Assembly (NCBI RefSeq): GCF_002258785.1
Contig: NZ_NOYI01000012.1
Coordinates: forward strand, 248,001-312,000
Length of the DNA: 64,000 bases
Reading direction: 5' to 3'
DNA from: Rhodococcus sp. 06-235-1A
Lineage (GTDB): Bacteria; Actinomycetota; Actinomycetes; Mycobacteriales; Mycobacteriaceae
Part shown: positions 1-14,702 of the stretch, one piece after another
Numbering within the stretch: the first letter of the stretch is position 1
Layout of the letters: the number at the start of each line of letters is the position of its first letter
Notes under the pieces: generated by a model
Told to the model about the DNA's origin: nothing
The model's database searches: none
The model's input: only the letters and a program-made list of their open reading frames with translations
Translations under genes and position numbers: made by a program

Positions 1-402
1 CAGCGAGGTGTCGATGTCGGCGGCGAGCGGATTACCGGCGGTGGTGTTGGAGTACTTCAGCGTCCAGGGCTGGCCGGTCTGCGACTCGATGGTGGGCCCC
101 AGGTAGTCGCACTGGCCGTAGCCGAACGTAGGACCGGGTCGCAGGTCGGCGTGGAACGCGTGGTTCGAGCTGCGTGCGTCGAGCGAGATCTCCGTACCGC
201 TGATCAGCGGCAATCGCGGCAGTTCGTCACGGAACGGCGTCAGCGGCGGCGAATGGAACAGCAGCGGACTCTGCCCACGGAGGAAGTCGTCGGCCAGTGC
301 TCGACGCGTCGTCGACGCCACCGGAAGTGCCGCAGCACCGGCGGCCACTGCGGCGACGGCCAGCCCACGAAGGGCGGTTCGTCTGGACACAGAGCCGCTC
401 AC
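1..402 (-). CDS. Multicopper oxidase, N-terminal part, Tat-exported (runs off window)
   Basis: Only the first 134 codons are present; the gene continues beyond base 1. The GTG start at 402 is preceded by AGGAGAG about 8 nt upstream. The N-terminus has a twin-arginine motif (SRRTALRG, residues 6-13) followed by an Ala/Val-rich hydrophobic stretch and an ALA-D cleavage-like site, so export by the Tat route is likely. The stretch LPRLPLISG and the following [21 protein letters not shown] resemble the first cupredoxin domain of CueO/bilirubin-oxidase-type multicopper oxidases, which oxidise phenols or Cu(I) outside the membrane. The copper-binding HxH motifs would lie in the missing part, so enzyme activity cannot be checked. 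Confidence 0.75.
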   Translation of the reverse strand, partial: MSGSVSRRTALRGLAVAAVAAGAAALPVASTTRRALADDFLRGQSPLLFHSPPLTPFRDELPRLPLISGTEISLDARSSNHAFHADLRPGPTFGYGQCDYLGPTIESQTGQPWTLKYSNTTAGNPLAADIDTSL

Positions 403-519
403 CCGGCCACCTCTCTCCTGATTGTGATTGGGCCCATACTATGTGCTGGTCGGCTCCCGCCGTCACCCCACACTCGGATCGTCCGGCACGTTCCTGCCGG
501 TGGAGGGATCTATTTCGTC

Positions 520-1590
<1,071 letters not shown>

Positions 1591-1598
1591 CCACCCCC

Positions 1599-1644
1599 GT
1601 CGTGCGCGTTTTGCGTACCCCTGGGTACGCAAAACGCGCACGAC
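1599..1644. repeat. Perfect palindrome between convergent genes (family B copy 1)
   Basis: Two perfect 22-bp arms (1599-1620 and 1623-1644) with a 2-nt centre; the core is GCGCGTTTTGCGTAC and its complement. It fills the gap between the ABC ATPase stop and the asd stop. There is no T-tract. A closely related palindrome lies at 32813-32858, also between convergent genes. It probably acts as a bidirectional transcription barrier or is a REP-like repeat. Confidence 0.75.
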
Positions 1645-1645
1645 C

Positions 1646-3937
<2,292 letters not shown>

Positions 3938-4073
3938 GCGTATTACCTCCGCTGGATAGCCGACAACCGTTCGATTGTCCGCGGGTCACCTTACCGAGCG
4001 AGCGGCCCGAACAGTGGTCCGGGTAGCTCCGAGCTGGGATTTCAGGGTGGTCTGCCTGCGGCTTCGCCTGTCC

Positions 4074-4079
4074 TAACAT
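4074..4079 (+). promoter_or_regulatory. Leaderless -10 box of the FUSC gene
   Basis: TAACAT fits the actinobacterial TANNNT -10 consensus and ends 7 nt before the GTG start at 4087, which has no Shine-Dalgarno sequence. Transcription would start at or next to the start codon. Confidence 0.45.
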
Positions 4080-4086
4080 TGTTCGA

Positions 4087-7726
<3,640 letters not shown>

Positions 7727-7740
7727 GTTCTCTGCTCGAC

Positions 7741-7779
7741 GACAAAGCCGCCCATTCCTCGCGAATGGGCGGCTTTGTC
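7741..7779. terminator. Intrinsic terminator, leuA / lipoprotein (bidirectional)
   Basis: A 17-bp perfect stem, GACAAAGCCGCCCATTC at 7741-7757 and its complement at 7763-7779, with a 5-nt loop CTCGC. The stem is closed by AAAG/CTTT, so each strand ends in a short T-containing run. It lies between convergent genes. Confidence 0.8.
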
Positions 7780-7816
7780 GTATGCAGGACGCCCTGCCGC
7801 CGACTGGGAAGAACGG

Positions 7817-8725
7817 CTAGCGCACGCAGGCTGCGGCCTGATACGCGACCAATTGCTTCTGCGTTTCGGTGGGCACCGGGATCCGCGCGTACACCGGCTT
7901 TTCGTCGCCGAAAGCAAGGTAGATCGGAAAGACGAATGGCTTCTTCGAGTCCGCGATCGCGTGCGCTTCGCACGACGCTGTGGTGATGGTGAGCGGAATG
8001 GCCAGGGAATTGCTGTCTGACTGCAGTGTTCGAGGGAGCGCACTGGTTAGGTCGGAGAGGACGCTACCTCGCAGTTCGTCGACCCGAATCGGTCCGTCGA
8101 AAGACTCGCGAGACACCACCACACTGGCGGACAATGGATCGGTCGGTACGAGCGGGGGTGACGAAAGCGACAGCGTCATAGACACTTTCGACAAGACTTG
8201 CTCGGCAGTGCACTCTTCCGAATGGATGCGGTCGATGATGTCGTACGGTTGCTCGAGCGGAACCTCGACATCCTGCTCCGGCTCTCCTTCGCGAATCACG
8301 GACAGGCGCGCGGCCAACGGTCCCACTGTCGAGTCGCATCGAGCCGCGCCGTACGGAGTTGGTATATCGATCCGGCCGCCCTTCTGCAGCTCGATCTCGC
8401 GGACAGTAGGAGCGACGGGCGCAAATCCGGGAGAGGCGAGTGCGATGGTGTGCACCGCAATCGGTCGTTCGCCAGTGTTGGCGATTGTGATCTGGAACTG
8501 ACCACCGATCGCGTCGTCGACGCGCGACCGGTAAGCCGAGGCGGTCATGTCGGTTGGGGCATCCTGCTCAGGAGGATTCGAGCACCCCGCCAGCACCAGA
8601 ACTATTGTTGCCACGACACCGCAGGCACGAGAAGCGGCAACGGCAGGTCCGAACCACCGGTGTCGCGTACCCGAATCCGCCGCATGCGCTGGGGCCGCGG
8701 CTGAACTCGCTGACAGGTGTCCCAT
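7817..8725 (-). CDS. Hypothetical secreted lipoprotein
   Basis: This 302-aa protein has a hydrophobic segment and a lipobox VLAGC with Cys48, so it is probably lipid-anchored on the outer face of the membrane. The start at 8725 is chosen because GGAGGTT lies 6-7 nt upstream; it leaves an unusually long, Ala-rich n-region, and a later start is possible. The mature part is rich in beta-type hydrophobic alternation with several phrases like QITIANTGERPIAVHTIAL, suggesting immunoglobulin-like folds. I recognise no family. The small membrane-protein frame at 8784-8927 lies just upstream on the same strand. Confidence 0.7.
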   Translation of the reverse strand: MGHLSASSAAAPAHAADSGTRHRWFGPAVAASRACGVVATIVLVLAGCSNPPEQDAPTDMTASAYRSRVDDAIGGQFQITIANTGERPIAVHTIALASPGFAPVAPTVREIELQKGGRIDIPTPYGAARCDSTVGPLAARLSVIREGEPEQDVEVPLEQPYDIIDRIHSEECTAEQVLSKVSMTLSLSSPPLVPTDPLSASVVVSRESFDGPIRVDELRGSVLSDLTSALPRTLQSDSNSLAIPLTITTASCEAHAIADSKKPFVFPIYLAFGDEKPVYARIPVPTETQKQLVAYQAAACVR

Positions 8726-8783
8726 CACTGAACCTCCGGTCGAACGGCTCCCTGCACACCTTATGTGCGCTTCGCACCGTGAG

Positions 8784-8927
8784 CTATCCGGTCGATCTTG
8801 CGGGGGCGACATAGCGCAGGTACAGCCACGTCAGCACTGTGAACACCGCCCCCGCAACGACTGCCTCCAGCAGGGACTTCCCGACGGACCCACTATCGAA
8901 ATGGAGAAAGCGCTCAACCGGCGTCAT
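8784..8927 (-). CDS. Possible 47-aa single-pass membrane protein
   Basis: An ATG at 8927 opens a 47-codon frame ending in TAG. It encodes a short polar N-terminus, then SLLEAVVAGAVFTVLTWLYL, a clear membrane helix, then RYVAPARSTG, a positive C-tail. It lies 58 nt upstream of the lipoprotein on the same strand and fills most of the gap between it and the divergent gene at 8993. No strong ribosome site is visible before the ATG. The helix with flanking charges argues for a real gene; the lack of a ribosome site argues against. Confidence 0.35.
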   Translation of the reverse strand: MTPVERFLHFDSGSVGKSLLEAVVAGAVFTVLTWLYLRYVAPARSTG

Positions 8928-8992
8928 AGCTGGTACGCCGCGTGGGACAATAACTCTGCTGTCGGGGCACCTCGAAGGAATGGAAGTTCGCC

Positions 8993-9370
8993 ATGGACTC
9001 TTTCTGGGATTTTCTTTGGCTTCTCATCGTCGGATTCGCTTTCGTGGCCTACCTGATGGTGATGTTCTCGATCATCGGAGACCTGTTCCGTGACCACAAG
9101 ACTTCCGGGGTCGTCAAGGCAGTGTGGGTGCTCTTCCTCATCGTCGCGCCGTTCCTGACCGCGCTGGTCTACCTCATCGTGAACGGCAGCAACATGACCA
9201 AGCGGCAGGTCGCCGCCCTTCAGCACGCCAAGGACCAGCAGGAGGAGTACATCAAACACGTCGCCGGTCGGTCCGCGCCCGAAGAAATCGCACACGCAAA
9301 GGCGTTGCTGGACAACGGAACCATCGATCAGGACGAGTTCACGAAGCTGAAGGCCAAAGCGCTGTCCTGA
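8993..9370 (+). CDS. PLDc_N / SHOCT domain small membrane protein
   Basis: This 125-aa protein has two N-terminal membrane helices (about residues 7-30 and 42-63) in the pattern of the phospholipase-D N-terminal (PLDc_N) module. A charged linker follows, then a C-terminal SHOCT-like motif (EEIAHAKALLDNGTIDQDEFTKLKAKAL). SHOCT is a short C-terminal oligomerisation module. The function is unknown. The start ATG at 8993 follows GGAATGGAAG. The last 32 nt overlap the 3' end of the convergent LysR gene. Confidence 0.75.
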   Translation: MDSFWDFLWLLIVGFAFVAYLMVMFSIIGDLFRDHKTSGVVKAVWVLFLIVAPFLTALVYLIVNGSNMTKRQVAALQHAKDQQEEYIKHVAGRSAPEEIAHAKALLDNGTIDQDEFTKLKAKALS

Positions 9371-10250
9371 ACTCCGCTTCCACTCGGAACGCGTCGAGCA
9401 CCGCGGCGATCGCCGGTAGGCGTCGAGCGTCGGGCCTCGTTGCCAGTTCGTAGATGCGCCCGGCTCGCACTCCCGACAGCTCCCTTCGCACCAGACCGGG
9501 ATGAACGACGGCATAGCGCGGCATCAGGGCCACGCCGTGCCCGCCCGCCACCAATACCTCGGTGACGCGAAAGTCGTTGACTCGCTGAACCACCCGCGGT
9601 TCGACGCCTGTCGCCGCAGCTACCGAGAGCAGCACGTCGTCCACCGGAAATCCTCCGCGGACACTGATCCACCGTTCGTCGACCAGGTCCCGAAGGTATA
9701 TCGATTCGTGTTGTGCAAGAGCATGATCCGGCGGCAGCACCAGATCGATGGGTTCACGCATCAGGGTGCTCACCTCGATGCGCGGACCTGCGGTCGACGG
9801 CGCTCGCTCGTCCCGGTGCGTGAGCACCACGTCGTAGTCCGCAAGCAATTCGGGCACCGAGGACGCAGGCAGGTCCTCGTCACGGGCGTCGATGTCGACG
9901 TCCGAGTTCGCCATCCGCGTCAGTAGCCCGGGCAGCAGGAGCGCTGCACCGGACGGGAACAGCGCGACTCGGACGCGTCCCCTCGGGGACGCCCGGTATC
10001 GATCCATCTCTGCCGTGGCACGGGCGAGAGCCGCGAGCACCTCGTCGGTCCTGAGCACCAATGCGCGTCCCGCGTCGGTGAGTCGAAGGCGGCGGCCGTC
10101 AGGTTCGAGGAGTTTCACCCCCGCCTCGCGAGCCAGCAACTTGAGTTGTTGGGACACTGCCGACGGCGTCATCGACAGGGCCTCGGCGACGGCGGCTACG
10201 GTCCCGCGGTCGGCGAGTTCCCCGAGGATCCTGAGCCGCTCTACATTCAT
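9339..10250 (-). CDS. LysR family transcriptional regulator
   Basis: This 303-aa protein has an N-terminal winged helix-turn-helix (about 1-60; VAAVAEALSMTPSAVSQQLKLLARE) and a LysR substrate-binding domain (about 90-290). It is divergent from the EamA exporter with a 63-bp gap holding a perfect palindrome. In this family that layout usually means the regulator controls the neighbouring transporter in response to an exported or related small molecule; the ligand is unknown. The 3' end overlaps the convergent PLDc_N gene by 32 nt. Confidence 0.88.
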   Translation of the reverse strand: MNVERLRILGELADRGTVAAVAEALSMTPSAVSQQLKLLAREAGVKLLEPDGRRLRLTDAGRALVLRTDEVLAALARATAEMDRYRASPRGRVRVALFPSGAALLLPGLLTRMANSDVDIDARDEDLPASSVPELLADYDVVLTHRDERAPSTAGPRIEVSTLMREPIDLVLPPDHALAQHESIYLRDLVDERWISVRGGFPVDDVLLSVAAATGVEPRVVQRVNDFRVTEVLVAGGHGVALMPRYAVVHPGLVRRELSGVRAGRIYELATRPDARRLPAIAAVLDAFRVEAEFRTALWPSAS

Positions 10251-10273
10251 GCAGAAAATCTTAACTGTTACTG

Positions 10274-10285
10274 CGAATATATTCG
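10274..10285. promoter_or_regulatory. Palindrome CGAATATATTCG between lysR and eamA-type genes
   Basis: A perfect 12-bp AT-rich palindrome in the divergent promoter region, placed 24 nt from the LysR start and 29 nt from the exporter start. It is a candidate LysR operator or shared -10 region. Confidence 0.4.
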
Positions 10286-10313
10286 ATTGTGCTGATCATT
10301 TGGTCCCGTCACG

Positions 10314-11219
10314 ATGGACGGCATGACCACTCGCGACCGCCTGCTCGGATTGACCGTCGCCGTGCTGTGGGGGCTCAACTTCCTCGCCATCCGCGTCGGG
10401 CTCGATCACTTTCCGCCCTTCTTCTTCGCCGCGCTGCGGTTCCTGGTCATCGCCGTCCCCGTGGTGCTGTTCATGCCGCGACCGAAGATGCCGCTGAAGT
10501 GGTTGCTGCTCTACGGATTCGGATTCGGGTTCCTGCAGTTCGCCTTCCTGTTCGCAGCGATGGCCGCCGGTATGCCCACGGGACTGGCATCGCTGGTGCT
10601 GCAGTCGTCCGCACCGTTCACCGTCGTTCTCGGCGCCATTCTGCTGCGCGAACACGTCAGCCGCAGGCAAGCCATAGGTATCGCGATCGCCGTGCTCGGA
10701 ATGGTGCTGATCGGGTGGGATCGCGCCCAGAGCGCCACCCTGCTCCCGGTGATCCTGACCCTGCTCGCCGGCCTCGGCTGGGCATTCGGCAACCTGGGGA
10801 ACCGACTCGCCAAGTCCGACTCGCCGATGACGCTGATGCTGTGGATGACCGTCATCCCACCGATTCCGATGCTGGCGCTGTCAGCCATCGTCGAGGGCCC
10901 GACCACCGGATGGCACGCCCTCACCGAGTCGTTCGGTCCGCAGGGCTGGCCCGGTCTGGTCGCGTTGGCCTACATCGTGATTCCGGCCACCATCGTAGGC
11001 AGCGGCCTCTGGAGCATTCTGATGAGCCGCAACCCCGCCGGACTGGTTGCACCGTTCTCGCTGCTGGTCCCTGTCGTCGGCATCGCCGGTGCCTGGATCT
11101 TCCTGGGCGAGAACCCCTCGGTGCTCGCGCTGATCGGTGGCGTCGTCGTCATCGGCGGATGCCTCGGGGGTATGGCCGTCCGACGACCCACGGAGGTACT
11201 GGAGAAAGCGCCGGTGTGA
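10314..11219 (+). CDS. EamA/RhaT family transporter (drug/metabolite exporter)
   Basis: This 301-aa protein has ten predicted membrane helices in two EamA repeats (about 8-145 and 155-290). Helices such as ILTLLAGLGWAFGNLGNRLA and FSLLVPVVGIAGAWIFLGE match the DMT superfamily, which exports amino acids or metabolites. ATGs at 10314 and 10323 are both possible; neither has a good ribosome site. It is divergent from the LysR gene, which probably controls it. Confidence 0.88.
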   Translation: MDGMTTRDRLLGLTVAVLWGLNFLAIRVGLDHFPPFFFAALRFLVIAVPVVLFMPRPKMPLKWLLLYGFGFGFLQFAFLFAAMAAGMPTGLASLVLQSSAPFTVVLGAILLREHVSRRQAIGIAIAVLGMVLIGWDRAQSATLLPVILTLLAGLGWAFGNLGNRLAKSDSPMTLMLWMTVIPPIPMLALSAIVEGPTTGWHALTESFGPQGWPGLVALAYIVIPATIVGSGLWSILMSRNPAGLVAPFSLLVPVVGIAGAWIFLGENPSVLALIGGVVVIGGCLGGMAVRRPTEVLEKAPV

Positions 11220-11271
11220 GGGGGCCACCGTCGACGTGAAACTGCATGCTCTTCTGTGCCAGACTCGGCGG

Positions 11272-12534
11272 ATGGTTGAAGTGGGTGAGCGCAGGCGTAT
11301 CGGCGCACGTGGCCGCGTGGCTCTGCGCGCGGCGGAGCTGGCGACCTGGGCGTCCCGCAAAGCAGGCCGGGGCAAGGGATCGATGATCGGCGGGCTGATC
11401 GCCCTCAAGATCGACCCGAACATCCTCGGCGGGCTCGGGCGTGGCCGACGCACCGTCATCGTCACCGGCACCAATGGCAAATCGACCACCACGCGCATGA
11501 CGGCAGCGGCCCTGGCCACTTTCGGCGACGTCGCCACCCAGGCCGACGGCGCGAACATGGACGCGGGCATCGTCGCGGCCCTGCATGCGCACTTCGACGC
11601 CGAACTGGCTGCCCTCGAAGTCGACGAACTGCACGTCCCGCATGTATCCGACGCGGTGGACCCGGCGGCCATCGTGTTGCTCAATCTCAGTCGCGATCAG
11701 CTCGACCGCGTGGGCGAGATCAACATGATCGAACGCAAGCTGCGCGCCGGATTGGCCCGGCACCCGGAGACCGTCGTCATCGCGAACTGCGACGACGTAC
11801 TGGTCACCTCGGCCGCATTCGACTCCCCGAACGTCGTGTGGGTCGCCGCCGGTGGCGGGTGGGCAGGCGACTCGGTCAGCTTCCCCCGCACCGGCGAGCC
11901 CATCCTCTGGGAGGGCGAGCACTGGTACAGCACCGGTAGCGACTTCAAGCGTCCGACGCCGGATTGGTGGCTCGACGACGAGAATCTCTACGGGCCGGAC
12001 GGGCTCGTCCTGCCGATGACGTTGTCGCTGCCAGGAAAAGCCAACCGCGGCAACGCAGCTCAGGCAGTAGCCGCAGCAGTGACACTGGGCGCGAGCGCAG
12101 AGGATGCCGTCGCGGCCGCATCTGGCGTCGACGAGGTCGCCGGGCGCTACTCCACCGTCCAGTACGGATCTCATTCCGTCCGAATGCTTCTCGCCAAGAA
12201 CCCTGCGGGCTGGCAAGAGGCACTGTCGATGATCGACCCCACCTGCGACGGACTCGTCATCGCCGTCAACGGTCAGGTACCGGACGGCGAGGACCTGTCG
12301 TGGCTGTGGGACGTCCGCTTCGAGCACTTCGAGAACGTCGCTGTGGTTGCCGCCGGTGAACGCGCCACCGACCTCGGGGTACGCCTGCTCTACGCGGGCT
12401 CGCAGCACACCACCATCGCAGATCCGTTGCAGGCCATCGCATCCTGCCCGCCGGGACGCGTCGAAGTGCTGGCCAACTACACCGCGTTCCGCGATCTCGG
12501 TCGCGCGCTGGCACGGGAGGTCAAGAATGTCTGA
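11272..12534 (+). CDS. murT: Lipid II isoglutaminyl synthase, MurT subunit
   Basis: This 420-aa Mur-ligase-like protein pairs with GatD to amidate the alpha-carboxyl of D-Glu in lipid II. The ATP-binding motif TGTNGKSTTTRM is at about residues 65-76, followed by a central ligase domain and a C-terminal DUF1727 domain. The DGEDLSWLWDVRFE motif carries the Asp needed for the GatD partnership. The Cys4 zinc ribbon known in Staphylococcus MurT is absent: only three scattered Cys occur. The ATG at 11272 is chosen where family homology begins. It overlaps gatD by 8 nt, so the two are translationally coupled. Confidence 0.93.
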   Translation: MVEVGERRRIGARGRVALRAAELATWASRKAGRGKGSMIGGLIALKIDPNILGGLGRGRRTVIVTGTNGKSTTTRMTAAALATFGDVATQADGANMDAGIVAALHAHFDAELAALEVDELHVPHVSDAVDPAAIVLLNLSRDQLDRVGEINMIERKLRAGLARHPETVVIANCDDVLVTSAAFDSPNVVWVAAGGGWAGDSVSFPRTGEPILWEGEHWYSTGSDFKRPTPDWWLDDENLYGPDGLVLPMTLSLPGKANRGNAAQAVAAAVTLGASAEDAVAAASGVDEVAGRYSTVQYGSHSVRMLLAKNPAGWQEALSMIDPTCDGLVIAVNGQVPDGEDLSWLWDVRFEHFENVAVVAAGERATDLGVRLLYAGSQHTTIADPLQAIASCPPGRVEVLANYTAFRDLGRALAREVKNV

Positions 12535-13237
12535 GTCCACCGTTCGCATCGGCCTCGTCCTGCCCGACGTGATGGGCACTTACGGCGACAACGGAAACGC
12601 TCTCATTCTGCGCCAGCGGTTGCGGATGCGAGACATCGACGCCGAGGTTGTCCAGATCACCCTCAGTGATCCGGTTCCCGATTCACTCGACGTGTACACC
12701 CTTGGTGGAGCAGAGGATTCGGCTCAACGCCTGGCGACGCGTCACCTCACCCGGTATCCCGGATTGCAGAACGCTGCGGCTCGCGGTGCCCCCGTGCTGG
12801 CGATCTGCGCCGCGATCCAGGTACTCGGCCACTGGTACGAGACCTCCGCAGGCGAACGTGTCGACGGCATCTCGCTGTTCGACGTCACCACCGCTCCGCA
12901 GGCCACACGGTCGATCGGTGAGGTCGTCACCGAGCCTGCACTCGATGGCCTCACTCAGAAACTCACCGGATTCGAGAACCACCGCGGTGGAACAACTCTC
13001 GGCCTGGATGCGTCCCCCTTGGCCAAGGTCACCCACGGGGTGGGCAACGGTGTCGGCGACGGACGCGAAGGCGTCGTGCAGGGGTCTGTGATCGGCACGT
13101 ACATGCACGGGCCGGTACTCGCCCGAAACCCGGAGTTGGCGGACTACTTGCTGGAGCGTGCCTTGGGCACCACTCTCGCTCCCCTCGAGCTGCCCGAGGT
13201 GGCTCGCCTGCGCGAGGAGCGGCTGCGCCGCACGTGA
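12527..13237 (+). CDS. gatD: Lipid II isoglutaminyl synthase, glutaminase subunit GatD
   Basis: This 236-aa class I glutamine amidotransferase (CobB/CobQ type) releases ammonia from glutamine for MurT. The nucleophile is Cys94 in LAICAAIQVLG, at the same number as in S. aureus GatD, and the catalytic His193 is in GTYMHGP. The N-terminal DVMGTYGDNGN and the GGAEDSAQ loop are typical. The ATG at 12527 lies inside the end of murT. In M. tuberculosis this is Rv3713, formerly cobQ2. Confidence 0.95.
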   Translation: MSESTVRIGLVLPDVMGTYGDNGNALILRQRLRMRDIDAEVVQITLSDPVPDSLDVYTLGGAEDSAQRLATRHLTRYPGLQNAAARGAPVLAICAAIQVLGHWYETSAGERVDGISLFDVTTAPQATRSIGEVVTEPALDGLTQKLTGFENHRGGTTLGLDASPLAKVTHGVGNGVGDGREGVVQGSVIGTYMHGPVLARNPELADYLLERALGTTLAPLELPEVARLREERLRRT

Positions 13238-13276
13238 ACGAAACCTCGTAGTCCACTACGACTTTTCACTCACGGG
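13231..13276. repeat. Palindromic element, family A copy 1 (imperfect)
   Basis: The left arm (13232-13251) reads toward CGAAACCTCGTAG; the centre is TCCA; the right arm (13256-13274) begins CTACGA and then diverges but keeps a CACTCACG end. It begins at the gatD stop. A better copy lies at 50768-50812 and a degraded one at 13574-13616. Confidence 0.6.
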
Positions 13277-13503
13277 ACGCACCGCTTGCACGGGTACGAT
13301 GCGTCGTTCCATCCCTCTCTGACCAGCACCTCGCGGACCTCGCGGTACACCCCGCATGGGTCTTGGGTTACTTCGTCCCAGCCGTACACCAGGCGCGGAA
13401 GGTTTCGCAGCTCCGCGGCATTGTCGCGTCTACGGTCGCGAAAACGTCGTTGCTTGGCAGAGTGGAAGGCCTGCTGCCAGGCACCCGCCGGTCTCGTCCT
13501 CAT
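13270..13503 (-). pseudogene. Fragment resembling the C-terminus of a DUF559/endonuclease-like protein
   Basis: This 77-codon frame ends with RRRDNAAELRNLPRLVYGWDEV followed by VYREVREVLVREGW. This matches the helix-strand-helix tail (rrrD..L...gw.vlR.tw.dv) of DUF559/Vsr-like proteins, but nothing of the usual 200-residue front part is present. The ATG at 13503 is preceded by TGAGG, so the piece may be an internal deletion that kept the native start. Function is doubtful. Upstream (13553-13563) lies the inverted repeat TATCCACAGGCTATGGATA. The stretch 13238-13630 has no other gene. Confidence 0.45.
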
Positions 13504-13573
13504 GGACCTCAGGATGGCCGGTTCGGGGCAACCGAGTCAGAATCTATCCACAGGCTATGGATAACTTCGGGTC

Positions 13574-13616
13574 GTGAGCAGAAACTCGACCCCTGCTACG
13601 AGGTTTCGTGCACGTG
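13574..13616. repeat. Palindromic element, family A copy 2 (degraded)
   Basis: The right half (13596-13616) matches the family arm CTACGAGGTTTCGTGCACGTG with few changes. The left half (GTGAGCAGAAACTCG) is only partly complementary. It lies just before the recR stop. With copy 1 it flanks the DUF559-like fragment. Confidence 0.45.
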
Positions 13617-13630
13617 CGGCGAAGCCGCTC

Positions 13631-14239
13631 TCACATTCGTCGACGTCCGGTCAGAGCGCGGCCCAGCGTCAGTTCGTCGGCAAATTCGAGGTCTCCGCCC
13701 ATGGGCAGGCCGGAGGCGAGGCGGGTAATGGCCAGGCCGGGGAAGTCTCGCATCATGCGCACCAGGTACGTGGCCGTTGCTTCGCCCTCGGTGTTGGGGT
13801 CGGTGGCGATGATGACCTCGGTGACGTCCACTCCGTCGTCCTGAGTTCCCACGCGGGTCAACAACTCCCGGATGCGCAGCTGGTCCGGGCCGACGCCGTT
13901 GAGTGGGTCGAGCGCCCCACCGAGCACGTGGTAGCGGCCTTTGAACTCCCGCGTACGTTCAACGGCCTGAACATCTTTGGGCTCTTCGACGACGCAGATC
14001 ATGGATCGGTCGCGGCGCGAGTCCGAGCAGATTCGGCACAACTCCTTGTCCGAGACCGTGCCACAGACGATGCAGAACTGGACGCCGTCGCGGACGCGCT
14101 GAAGCGCGCGCATCAGCCGATCCACCTCAGGCGGTTCGACACCCAGGAGGTGAAAGGCTATGCGCTGAGCGCTCTTTGGACCGACCCCGGGAAACTTGCC
14201 GAGTTCGTCGATCAGATCCTGTACCGGACCTTCGTACAC
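13631..14239 (-). CDS. recR: Recombination mediator protein RecR
   Basis: This 202-aa protein works with RecO/RecF to load RecA on gapped DNA. Residues about 8-45 hold the helix-hairpin-helix ([17 protein letters not shown]), then a Cys4 zinc finger ([16 protein letters not shown]), then a Toprim domain ([18 protein letters not shown]) and a Walker-B-like end. The GTG at 14239 starts 3 nt after the ybaB stop, giving a ybaB-recR operon as in most bacteria. The length is normal. Confidence 0.96.
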   Translation of the reverse strand: MYEGPVQDLIDELGKFPGVGPKSAQRIAFHLLGVEPPEVDRLMRALQRVRDGVQFCIVCGTVSDKELCRICSDSRRDRSMICVVEEPKDVQAVERTREFKGRYHVLGGALDPLNGVGPDQLRIRELLTRVGTQDDGVDVTEVIIATDPNTEGEATATYLVRMMRDFPGLAITRLASGLPMGGDLEFADELTLGRALTGRRRM

Positions 14240-14242
14240 CGC

Positions 14243-14578
14243 TTAGAACCCGGGCAGGCCGGGCATGCCACCGAGACCGCCAGCGAGGGGGCCGAGCTTC
14301 TCGCTCGCCACGTTCTGCGCTGCCTTCGACGCATCGGCGATAGCACCGATCACCAGATCCTGGAGGGTCTCGACGTCATCGGGATCGACAACCTTGGGGT
14401 CGATGGTCAGTCCGACCACCTCACCGGTTCCCTTGACCGTGGCGACGACGAGCCCGCCGCCCGCCTGGCCGGTCACTTCGGTTTCCGCAATCTCGGCCTG
14501 CGCTGCCATCAGCTGCTGCTGCATCTGCTGGGCCTGCTGCAGGATCGATGCCATGTCGGGCTGCTCACCGGGTTGCAC
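14243..14578 (-). CDS. YbaB/EbfC nucleoid-associated protein
   Basis: This 111-aa protein binds DNA as a dimer in its family. It has the N-terminal Gln-rich helix ([18 protein letters not shown]), the [29 protein letters not shown] core and a Gly/Pro-rich tail. The GTG at 14578 is chosen because AGAGGA lies 7 nt upstream and the resulting [13 protein letters not shown] parallels the M. tuberculosis Rv3716c start; an ATG at 14554 is the alternative. It is first in the operon with recR. Confidence 0.92.
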   Translation of the reverse strand: MQPGEQPDMASILQQAQQMQQQLMAAQAEIAETEVTGQAGGGLVVATVKGTGEVVGLTIDPKVVDPDDVETLQDLVIGAIADASKAAQNVASEKLGPLAGGLGGMPGLPGF

Positions 14579-14690
14579 TGTGCCGTCCTCTCGCGTGGGT
14601 CGAAGCGAACTCCAGCGTAGTCGCCCGGTGATCGGCGACGCGCGTCCCCACGCGCCACGCGCCTGAACATCCGTCAGTACTGAGCGCCCG

Positions 14691-14696
14691 TAGTCT
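14691..14696 (+). promoter_or_regulatory. Leaderless -10 box of the TetR gene at 14703
   Basis: TAGTCT matches TANNNT and ends 6 nt before the ATG at 14703. No ribosome site is present, which fits a leaderless transcript. Confidence 0.45.
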
Positions 14697-14702
14697 CGTG
14701 GC

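Noticed and set aside
13553..13571. TATCCACA-containing inverted repeat considered as a replication origin (DnaA boxes)
   Set aside because: Only one imperfect pair is present, with no cluster of DnaA boxes, no AT-rich unwinding region and no dnaA/dnaN genes nearby.
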